DNA of 6,890 nucleotides. It comes from Paracoccaceae bacterium (GTDB lineage Bacteria; Pseudomonadota; Alphaproteobacteria; Rhodobacterales; Rhodobacteraceae). The position numbers and the translations under genes were made by a program. Below are positions 1-5,253 of the stretch, one piece after another. The stretch's first letter is position 1. The number at the start of each line of letters is the position of its first letter. The notes below the pieces were generated by a model, which searched no databases, was not told the DNA's origin, and saw nothing but the letters and a program-made list of their open reading frames with translations. The stretch lies in the NCBI GenBank assembly GCA_007128865.1, contig SKWP01000145.1, positions 1 through 6,890 on the forward strand. The letters are read 5' to 3'.

Positions 1-1512
1 GCCCTGCGCTCTGGCCGGCGCAGAAGGTCGCCCATTGCGGCGCTGGAGCCACCTCAACTCGGCATGCTGGTGGATGGTGATATCATCGCTGCGGCGCTGT
101 CGGCTGGGGTTGGCGACACGTCGAATTACACAAGTACCGCCGGCAGCATTGCCGGCGTCACCGTTTCGATCAGCGTGGACGGGTCCGGCGCCCTGGCCGG
201 CGACACGGTGGTATTCGGCAGCGTTGTGATGCTGGTGGTGGCGGTCACGGATACGGCCGGCAATGCGCGGGTATGGACCCGTCAGCGCAGCGTCGCCGGG
301 ATTGCTCCGGGTTTTGCGACCGCGCCCTCTGCGGCTCTGATCGGCCGTACCGTGACGTTTTTCGCGGGTGTTGCCGAAGGTGTGCCAGCGCCTGCGGTTG
401 CCGTTTCCCAGCTACTGCTTGACGGCATCGATGTACTTCAGAACCTTGAAGGGCTCACCTACGACGTGCCCGACAGCGACGCTGAAAGCCTGCTTGCATG
501 GACGGTGACAGCCACGAACCCGGCCGGCAGCGCTTCGGCCTCGGGCAGTCTTGCGGTCGCTGCCAATCAGGAACCGCCGGGCCCGGAACCCGTCGAATGG
601 ACGCTGGAAGGCGCGGTGTATCTTGGCCAGAGCCCGGCGCTTTCCGGGTCGGACATGCGCACGGTCGAGTTTTCAGCCGACGGCATGCGGGCCTTTGCGG
701 TGTTCCGGGGCACGCAGGTTATCCGGCAATACGATCTGGACGCGCCGTGGAACATCCCGAGCGCCAATGCCGCCGGCGACGGGGCGCATGATTTCTCGGG
801 CTACATCGCCACCGGCACACGCGGCGACAGCGTGGCGCACGGGTTCTTCATCCGCAAGGACACCGGCGCCACAGCCTGGCTGTGGAACCGAACCGAGGTG
901 TTCGAGCTGACGCTGGGCACGCCCTGGGACATCACCACGGCGACGAACACCGGCTATCTCGATCTCGGCGCCACCATGAGCCGCGGCCACGATCTGGACT
1001 GGAAGGCCGACGGCACCCGCTGGTTCGTGGAGGACCGGCAGAATGGCCGCGTCTACCAGTTCGACTGCTCCACGCCCTGGGACATCGAGACTTCGGTTGC
1101 CGCCGGCAGCTACGCCATCCCCAACGTCAACGAGGTGCGCGGGATCGAGCTGCAACCGGACGGCGCGCGCATGTTCCTGATGCACACCAGCGCGCAGGAG
1201 GCGCGCGAGTATGCGCTGGCCACGCCCTGGGATGTGACCACCGCAAGCCTGGCGCGATCCTTCGACGTGTCGGGGCAGTCGGGCGATCCGCGCTCCATCG
1301 TCTTCCGACCGGACGGCACGGCGTTCTTCGTCGGCGATGCGACCAGCCGGCGCGTGCATGTGTACGCGTTTGACGCGCCGCCGCCGCCGCCGGGCCATGG
1401 CTTTGATGTAGCGACGGCCGGGGGCGGCGTGACTGTCGAATGGTCCGGCGAGCCGGCGGACTTCACCATCACCAGCGCCGAGGGCGGCGTGACCATCGAG
1501 TGGGACGAATGA
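1..1512 (+). CDS. Phage tail/surface-type protein with Ig-like strands and propeller-like repeats (5'-partial)
   Basis: The reading frame is open from the first base of the window to the TGA at 1510-1512. An ATG at 64 would give 482 residues, but it has no well-placed ribosome site (the nearest GGAG, at 45-48, is 15 bases away). The protein there already reads like the middle of a beta-rich domain, so the gene probably starts upstream. Residues below count from that ATG. About 1-80 and 85-170 are Ser/Thr/Ala/Val-rich beta-strand sequence of Ig-like character, ending in TVTATNPAGSASASGSL. A Pro-rich linker follows, then about 200-440 hold repeats of a DG turn (SADG, KADG, QPDG, RPDG) and a closing PW[DN]-type motif. 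A PPPPP stretch then leads to a short duplicated module. No enzyme motif is visible. Such proteins occur in prophage tail modules and as secreted surface proteins of marine alphaproteobacteria; a tail or host-contact role is inference. It is followed after one base by the glycine-rich gene. Confidence 0.72.
   Translation, partial: ALRSGRRRRSPIAALEPPQLGMLVDGDIIAAALSAGVGDTSNYTSTAGSIAGVTVSISVDGSGALAGDTVVFGSVVMLVVAVTDTAGNARVWTRQRSVAGIAPGFATAPSAALIGRTVTFFAGVAEGVPAPAVAVSQLLLDGIDVLQNLEGLTYDVPDSDAESLLAWTVTATNPAGSASASGSLAVAANQEPPGPEPVEWTLEGAVYLGQSPALSGSDMRTVEFSADGMRAFAVFRGTQVIRQYDLDAPWNIPSANAAGDGAHDFSGYIATGTRGDSVAHGFFIRKDTGATAWLWNRTEVFELTLGTPWDITTATNTGYLDLGATMSRGHDLDWKADGTRWFVEDRQNGRVYQFDCSTPWDIETSVAAGSYAIPNVNEVRGIELQPDGARMFLMHTSAQEAREYALATPWDVTTASLARSFDVSGQSGDPRSIVFRPDGTAFFVGDATSRRVHVYAFDAPPPPPGHGFDVATAGGGVTVEWSGEPADFTITSAEGGVTIEWDE
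652..1392 (+). repeat. Tandem propeller-like protein repeats, about 50 residues each
   Basis: Within the first gene, the motif Tyr/Phe-x-Leu/Phe-x-x-x-x-Pro-Trp-Asp/Asn-Ile recurs. Its Trp codons lie at 748, 925, 1078 and 1228, giving spacings of 59, 51 and 50 residues. A fifth, degenerate copy (VYAFDAP, Pro codon at 1378) keeps the 51-residue phase but runs into a poly-Pro stretch instead of Trp. Each unit also has an x-x-DG-x-x-x-F turn (ADGMRAF, ADGTRWF, PDGARMF, PDGTAFF). The pattern resembles NHL/YVTN-type beta-propeller blades, but four to five units would be too few for a complete six- or seven-blade ring unless the upstream strands contribute. Confidence 0.7.
1402..1509 (+). repeat. 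Duplicated 20-residue C-terminal module
   Basis: The last 36 residues of the first protein contain two copies of one short unit. Phe codons at 1402 and 1462 begin FDVATAGGGVTVEW and FTITSAEGGVTIEW, offset by exactly 60 bases. The DNA is also alike (shared gggcggcgtgac core at both copies), so this is a recent or conserved tandem duplication. The two GGVT[VI]EW strands look like a beta-hairpin cap at the end of the chain. Its role is unknown. Confidence 0.75.
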
Positions 1513-1513
1513 C

Positions 1514-2461
1514 ATGACCGATGTGATCTACAGGGTGGGCAGCGGTGAACCGGTTGTGCTGACCGACCAGACCAGTCCGGTATTCATCGAGAACGGCGAC
1601 GAGGCAACCATCACCGCATGGGTCAGCCGGGCGGGCAAGTCGGCTGCGGCCGGCGCGCCGGGGAACGGGAACGGAAATGGCCAGCCGACCCCGAAAGGGA
1701 CGGGCGGCACCATCATGGAGGATGCGAATTACTTCTACCACCGTTTCGAAGCCGACGGCACCTTCGAGGCGCTCGAAGCCATCAGCGCCGACATCTTCCT
1801 TGTCGGCGGTGGGGCAGGCGGGGCATCCAACAACCGGGGCGCAGGCGGCGGCGGCTATACGCACACGGAAACGGCGGTAGCCATCGCCTCTGGCGCCGCA
1901 GTGGCAATCACCATCGGGCAGGGGGGCGCTGGCGCGGTTCATCCCGGCAGCGGTGGCGGTGTCGGTGGCGGCGCGGGCGGAAACACCACCGCAACGCTCG
2001 GGGCAAGCACCTTTACGGCGAATGGTGCGCCGGCCACGACCGTAACCTCGAGCAGACCGGGCGGAAACGGCGGCTCGGGCGGCGCATCGGGTACGACCGG
2101 GGGCAGCCCCTCGGCCGACGGGGGAAGCGATGGTGGCAATGGCAATGCAACATCGCCTTACCTGCCCGGTACCGGCCAGGGATCCACGACCCGGGCCTTT
2201 GGTGACCCGGAAGGTGAGTTGTTTGCAGGCGGAGGCGGTTGCGGAGCATCCTCGGAGGTCTCAACGCCGGGCGCCGGCGGGGCCGGCGGCGGCGGAAGCG
2301 GCGGAACGGCCGGAAGCTCAGGCAGTGGTGGTGGCGGCCCCGAGCATGCGGGAAACCCGGGGCTCGACGGCAAGGGCGGCGGCGGCGGTTCGGGCGGGAA
2401 CAGCTCGGACGGGGGGCGCGGCGGCAACGGCTGCGTGATCGTCCGCTACGCGCGCGAATGA
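1514..2461 (+). CDS. Glycine-rich domain protein, phage tail or surface associated
   Basis: This 315-residue protein starts at an ATG one base after the previous stop, a spacing that suggests translational coupling; only a weak purine stretch (gggacga) precedes it. Residues 1-42 form a small beta-type head (VIYRVGSGEPVVLTDQTSP). Residues 43-65 are a flexible linker with an NGNGNG run. Residues 71-100 contain YFYHRFEADGTFEAL followed by ADIFLVGGGAGG, which is the entry strand of the glycine-rich domain seen in many phage and bacterial surface proteins. About 98-306 is Gly/Ser/Ala/Asn-rich with many GG and GGGG runs, and the domain closes with GNGCVIVRY (305-312), the usual final strand. No signal peptide or membrane segment is visible. 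Glycine-rich sandwiches of this type occur in tail-tip adhesins, where they can bind host surfaces; that role here is inferred from similarity of pattern and from the neighbour. One Cys pair possibility (Cys243, Cys307) is seen but unproven. Confidence 0.78.
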   Translation: MTDVIYRVGSGEPVVLTDQTSPVFIENGDEATITAWVSRAGKSAAAGAPGNGNGNGQPTPKGTGGTIMEDANYFYHRFEADGTFEALEAISADIFLVGGGAGGASNNRGAGGGGYTHTETAVAIASGAAVAITIGQGGAGAVHPGSGGGVGGGAGGNTTATLGASTFTANGAPATTVTSSRPGGNGGSGGASGTTGGSPSADGGSDGGNGNATSPYLPGTGQGSTTRAFGDPEGELFAGGGGCGASSEVSTPGAGGAGGGGSGGTAGSSGSGGGGPEHAGNPGLDGKGGGGGSGGNSSDGGRGGNGCVIVRYARE

Positions 2462-2483
2462 TCCGGGGCAGGGCCGGCGACCA

Positions 2484-3194
2484 TCAGCCCAGGGCGTAAC
2501 CCGCTCCGCGCACGGTGCGGATCGGGTCCGCACCGCCCCTGGCGCCCAAGGCCTTACGCAATCTGCCGATGTGGACATCGACGGTTCGCGAATCCACATA
2601 GATGTCCCGGCCCCAGACCCGGTCAAGCAGGGCCTCGCGGCTCCAGACCCGGCCGGGACGTTCCAGAAAGGCCGTGAGCAGGCGAAATTCCGTCGGACCG
2701 AGATGGAGTTCCTGCCCGGCCCGAAAGACCTTGTGCGCATCGGCATCAAGCCGGATATCGCCGGATTCGAGCACCAGGCCGCTTGCGGCCGGCCGCACCC
2801 GGCGCAGCTTGGCCTTTATCCGGGCCAGAAGCTCGTTTACCGAATAAGGCTTGGTGACATAGTCATCCGCGCCGGTGTCGAGCCCGCGCACGCGGTCGGT
2901 TTCCTCGCTGCGGGCGGATACCATGATGACGGCAGTATCCCTGCCCCCGGGCCTGGCCTTGAGCTGCCTGCACACCTCGATCCCCGAAAGCCGCGGCAGC
3001 ATCCAGTCAAGCAACACCACATCCGGCGGGTCTTCGGCAGCGACCAGCAGGGCCTCCTCACCGTCGGCGGCGGTGGCGACGCGAAAGCCCGCGGCCTCCA
3101 GATTGTAGCTCAACAGGGCGCGCTGGGCGGGTTCGTCATCCACCACCAGAACCAGCGGTGCATGTGCGGTGGCGGGGCGCGCGGCGGCGTTCAT
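2484..3194 (-). CDS. phoB: Phosphate regulon response regulator PhoB
   Basis: This 236-residue OmpR/PhoB-family DNA-binding regulator activates or represses phosphate-starvation genes by binding Pho boxes when phosphorylated by PhoR. The receiver domain (about 13-132) has the acidic pair D19-D20, the phosphoacceptor D63 in LLDWMLP, S93 in MVSARSEE and K115 in TKPYS. All four are shifted by 10 from E. coli PhoB (D53, T83, K105), because of a short N-terminal extension. The winged-helix effector domain (about 140-236) carries LGPTEFRLL, the recognition helix region RTVDVHIGRLRKAL (203-216) and the terminal hairpin IRTVRGAGYALG. The start ATG overlaps the phoU stop as ATGA, with a weak GGGGA at 3201-3205 six bases upstream, so phoB is probably translated by coupling to phoU. 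It ends 22 bases from the stop of the convergent glycine-rich gene. Identification is by family motifs plus the phoU/phoR neighbours. Confidence 0.96.
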   Translation of the reverse strand: MNAAARPATAHAPLVLVVDDEPAQRALLSYNLEAAGFRVATAADGEEALLVAAEDPPDVVLLDWMLPRLSGIEVCRQLKARPGGRDTAVIMVSARSEETDRVRGLDTGADDYVTKPYSVNELLARIKAKLRRVRPAASGLVLESGDIRLDADAHKVFRAGQELHLGPTEFRLLTAFLERPGRVWSREALLDRVWGRDIYVDSRTVDVHIGRLRKALGARGGADPIRTVRGAGYALG

Positions 3195-3910
3195 TGCGCG
3201 TCCCCGCCGGGAATGGCGACCGTCGCGGTGGAAACGCCCTTTTCGCGTTCGCCGGGGCGCGCGCCGCGGGCCAGATACACGACATGCTCGGCGGCATTGG
3301 TAACCAGATCGCCCATGCGCTCAACGTTCTTGGCAATGAACGTGTAGTGCAGGCAGGGGGTTATGTTGCGCGGGTCTTCCATCATGTGGGTGATGAATTC
3401 GCGAAACAGCGCGTTGGTCATCTGGTCGATCTCGACATCCCGCGCGATGACGTCTTCGGCAAGTGCGGCATCACCGCGTGCGAAGGCATCGAGAAGATCC
3501 TTCAGCATCTGGCCGACCTGCCGCGCCTGCCGCTGGATTGCGGCGCCCGCACCGATGATCTGGGTGGCACCGCTGAGCACCGGCACCCGTTTGGCCATGT
3601 TCTTTGCGTAATCGCCCAGGCGTTCAAGGTCGGCGGCCATCTTCATCACGGCGATCACCACGCGCAGGTCGCCGGCCTGAGGCTGGAACAACGCCAGCAG
3701 GCGCACCACCTGATGATTGATCTCGTCTTCCAGATCATCGATGGCCTTGTCATCCTGCACGACCTGCGCGGCAAGCTCCTCGTCACGCTGATGCAGAGCC
3801 TGGGACGCCAGCAGGATCGCCTTTTCGACATGACCACCCATGGTGAGAACAAGCTCCCGGGTGCGGTCGAGATCCTCGTCAAAGGCGGTAAGGGTGTGCG
3901 GTGCTGTCAT
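3191..3910 (-). CDS. phoU: Phosphate signalling modulator PhoU
   Basis: This 239-residue all-helical protein has the normal PhoU length (E. coli about 241). PhoU is a cytoplasmic protein that links the Pst phosphate transporter to PhoR, damps Pho signalling when phosphate is plentiful and limits phosphate uptake. Two PhoU repeats are visible, each with the metal-binding helix signature. The first is DLERLGDYAKNMAKR (94-108, with E96 and D100); the second is KNVERMGDLVTNAAEH (194-209, with E197 and D201). The N-terminus FDEDLDRTRELVLTMGGHVEKAI is also typical. The ATG at 3910 has GGAGG at 3921-3925, 10 bases away, and lies 76 bases after the phoR stop in a gap that contains a candidate Pho box. 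It overlaps phoB by 4 bases, so phoU-phoB should be one mRNA. Genes for PstSCAB, PhoU's usual partner, are not in this window. Confidence 0.96.
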   Translation of the reverse strand: MTAPHTLTAFDEDLDRTRELVLTMGGHVEKAILLASQALHQRDEELAAQVVQDDKAIDDLEDEINHQVVRLLALFQPQAGDLRVVIAVMKMAADLERLGDYAKNMAKRVPVLSGATQIIGAGAAIQRQARQVGQMLKDLLDAFARGDAALAEDVIARDVEIDQMTNALFREFITHMMEDPRNITPCLHYTFIAKNVERMGDLVTNAAEHVVYLARGARPGEREKGVSTATVAIPGGDAQ

Positions 3911-3937
3911 CCTGGCAGGCCCTCCGGGGTTTTCTGA

Positions 3938-3971
3938 ACCCTATGTGCGAAATGTGAAGCTTGCATGACAG
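3938..3971 (-). promoter_or_regulatory. Candidate Pho box and -10 element upstream of phoU-phoB
   Basis: Read on the minus strand, CTGTCAT (3965-3971), spacer GCAA (3961-3964) and GCTTCAC (3954-3960) form a direct repeat with the 11-base period of a Pho box. It matches 11 of 14 half-site positions of the consensus CTGTCAY-N4-CTGTCAY: the first half is perfect and the second keeps TCAC. A third, weaker unit CGCACAT (3943-3949) follows in the same phase after ATTT. Exactly 10 bases after the second half-site is TAGGGT (3938-3943), a partial TAnnnT match to a -10 hexamer at the spacing known for PhoB-activated promoters, where the box replaces the -35. It points to PhoB activation of phoU-phoB. 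The box is clear enough to name; the -10 call is weak. Confidence 0.68.
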
Positions 3972-3980
3972 CCGTGCAAG
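3960..3980. repeat. Small inverted repeat overlapping the phoU Pho box
   Basis: CTTGCA at 3960-3965 and TGCAAG at 3975-3980 form an exact 6-base inverted repeat with a 9-base centre. The centre holds six of the seven bases of the first Pho-box half-site; its seventh base, 3965, lies in the left arm. The dyad lies just after the phoR stop codon. It has no following T-run in the phoR reading direction, so I do not call it a terminator. It could be a second operator or chance. Confidence 0.4.
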
Positions 3981-3986
3981 GCAAAG

Positions 3987-5114
3987 CTATTCGCATGGCA
4001 GAAACACTGCAAAGGTGCAGCCTTCGCCCCGAGCGCTGCGGATCGTCAGCCGGCCCCGGTGCCGGTTCACGATATGCTTGACGATCGCCAGGCCGAGCCC
4101 GGTTCCACCCTTCTGGCGCGACCTGTCGGTATCGACCCTGTAGAAACGTTCGGTCAGGCGCGGCAGGTGGATCGGGTCGATCCCTTCGCCGTAGTCGGTC
4201 ACGGTCACCTTCATGGCGGGGCCGGCAACCCCTGACAGCACCTCGCAGCGGGTCACCGCGATGTCGATGCGCCCGCCGTTGCCGCCGTACTTGACCGCAT
4301 TCTCGATAAGATTGCGAAACACCTGCACAAGCTGGTCGCGGTCTCCGGGGATTTCGGGCGCGTTGTCGAGATCGTCAAACCGCACCGCGATGCCGGCATC
4401 CTCGATCTGCGGCCTTAGCGCAGCGAGGGTGGCGCGCAGCACCTCGGTCAGATGTACGCGGGTTCGCGGGCGCATGCGCTCGACCGATTCCACCTTGGAA
4501 AGCGAAAGCAGATCGTTCACCAGCCCGGTCATGCGCCGGGTCTCGCGCGCCATTATGCCAAGGAAATTCTCGCGCGCGCCCGGATCCTCGCGTGCCGGCC
4601 CCTGCAGGGTTTCGATGAAGCCGGCCAGCACCGTCAGCGGCGATCGCAGTTCGTGGCTGACATTGGCGACAAAGTCGCGCCGCTGCTGTTCGGCCTCGGC
4701 CACATGGCTGACATCGCGCAGGCTGACGATCAGCCCGGTTATCCCCGAGGCCGGATCGAGCGGCTGCACCAGCATCCGGAACACCGATTCAGTGCTTGCC
4801 TGCGCAATCACCTTCTGCACCTCGACGGGCTCGGCCGGCTCGGTTCCATCACGCAAACGGGCAAATCCGCGTTCCAGTGCCGCCACTTCGTCGGGGTGGC
4901 GCAGCAAGGCGACTGCCTGACTGCCTTCGGCATGGGGGCCGAACAGATCGCGCGCGGCGGGATTGGCGTAAAGTACGCGGCGTTCGGTGCCGATGACCAG
5001 AATCGCCTCGGGCAGTCCATCAAGCAGCGCGGTGCAGCGCCTGACCAGCGTTTCGCGCTGGTCGGACAGGGGGGGAACGGGATCGGCCGCTGCGGCCGGA
5101 TCGTCCTGCGCCAT
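3987..5114 (-). CDS. phoR: Phosphate regulon sensor histidine kinase PhoR (no membrane segment seen)
   Basis: This is a 375-residue HisKA/HATPase_c kinase that phosphorylates, and in family members also dephosphorylates, PhoB. A PAS-like domain spans about 28-135 (LPEAILVIGTERRVLYANPAARDLFG). The H-box FVANVSHELRSPLTVL places the phosphoaccepting His at 154. The ATPase domain has the N-box NLIENAVKY (268-276), G1 DYGEGID (307-313), the F-box ERFYRVD (322-328) and G2 GGTGLGLAIVKH (336-347). The frame is open further upstream to 5402, but that extension overlaps the RND gene and is Arg/Cys-rich nonsense. The ATG at 5114 has AGGGAA six bases away and fits the homology, so I chose it. With this start there is no hydrophobic helix, so the kinase appears cytosolic; E. 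coli PhoR has N-terminal membrane helices. A strong Pho box lies 97 bases upstream. phoU follows after 76 bases. The PhoR name rests on motifs plus neighbours. Confidence 0.92.
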   Translation of the reverse strand: MAQDDPAAAADPVPPLSDQRETLVRRCTALLDGLPEAILVIGTERRVLYANPAARDLFGPHAEGSQAVALLRHPDEVAALERGFARLRDGTEPAEPVEVQKVIAQASTESVFRMLVQPLDPASGITGLIVSLRDVSHVAEAEQQRRDFVANVSHELRSPLTVLAGFIETLQGPAREDPGARENFLGIMARETRRMTGLVNDLLSLSKVESVERMRPRTRVHLTEVLRATLAALRPQIEDAGIAVRFDDLDNAPEIPGDRDQLVQVFRNLIENAVKYGGNGGRIDIAVTRCEVLSGVAGPAMKVTVTDYGEGIDPIHLPRLTERFYRVDTDRSRQKGGTGLGLAIVKHIVNRHRGRLTIRSARGEGCTFAVFLPCE

Positions 5115-5120
5115 GATCGC

Positions 5121-5126
5121 TTCCCT
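5121..5126 (-). promoter_or_regulatory. Ribosome binding site deciding the phoR start
   Basis: On the minus strand, AGGGAA lies six bases before the ATG at 5114. It is the best Shine-Dalgarno match among the possible starts of this frame. It places the start inside the intergenic gap, after the RND stop and the Pho box, rather than inside the RND gene. Confidence 0.7.
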
Positions 5127-5210
5127 GGCTACGGCCCCGTCAGTACCCGGACCGTGCCGGATGCGGCAAGTTCCGGCTGCGATACCTTGATGCTGCGCTA
5201 GCAAGCCTTC

Positions 5211-5240
5211 GTGACAGTTGCGTGACAGGCCCGGTGACGG
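5211..5240 (-). promoter_or_regulatory. Pho box upstream of phoR, perfect direct repeat
   Basis: On the minus strand the core is CTGTCAC (5222-5228), GCAA (5218-5221), CTGTCAC (5211-5217): two identical 7-base half-sites at an 11-base period, which is the PhoB-binding consensus. A further CCGTCAC (5234-5240) lies upstream with a 5-base rather than 4-base spacer, possibly a third, out-of-phase contact. The box sits between the RND stop (5254) and the phoR start (5114), 97 bases before the latter. TAGCGC (5195-5200) is 10 bases downstream, but it is a poor -10 match. The simplest reading is that phosphorylated PhoB controls phoR transcription, giving autoregulation. Confidence 0.85.
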
Positions 5241-5253
5241 CGCATCGGCAGTA

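Noticed and set aside
673..1515. Long antisense open frame opposite the first gene (280 codons)
   Set aside because: Long open antisense frames are expected in high-GC coding DNA. The product is Arg/His/Ala-rich with no recognisable motif, while the plus strand shows a clear repeated protein pattern.
1801..2450. Possible DNA tandem repeat or CRISPR-like array in the glycine-rich region
   Set aside because: The ggc/ggt-rich runs come from Gly codons. There is no constant repeat unit or spacer periodicity.
2462..2483. Possible intrinsic terminator between the convergent stops
   Set aside because: There is GC-rich sequence with a short GCCGGC palindrome, but no stable stem-loop followed by a T-run on either strand.
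2571..3347. Plus-strand open frame of 258 codons opposite phoB and the end of phoU
   Set aside because: It is a shadow of phoB/phoU: the opposite strand carries complete, motif-bearing proteins at this position.
3158..3937. Plus-strand open frame of 259 codons opposite phoU
   Set aside because: It has no domain signature and lies entirely over phoU and its promoter; this is a GC-driven shadow.
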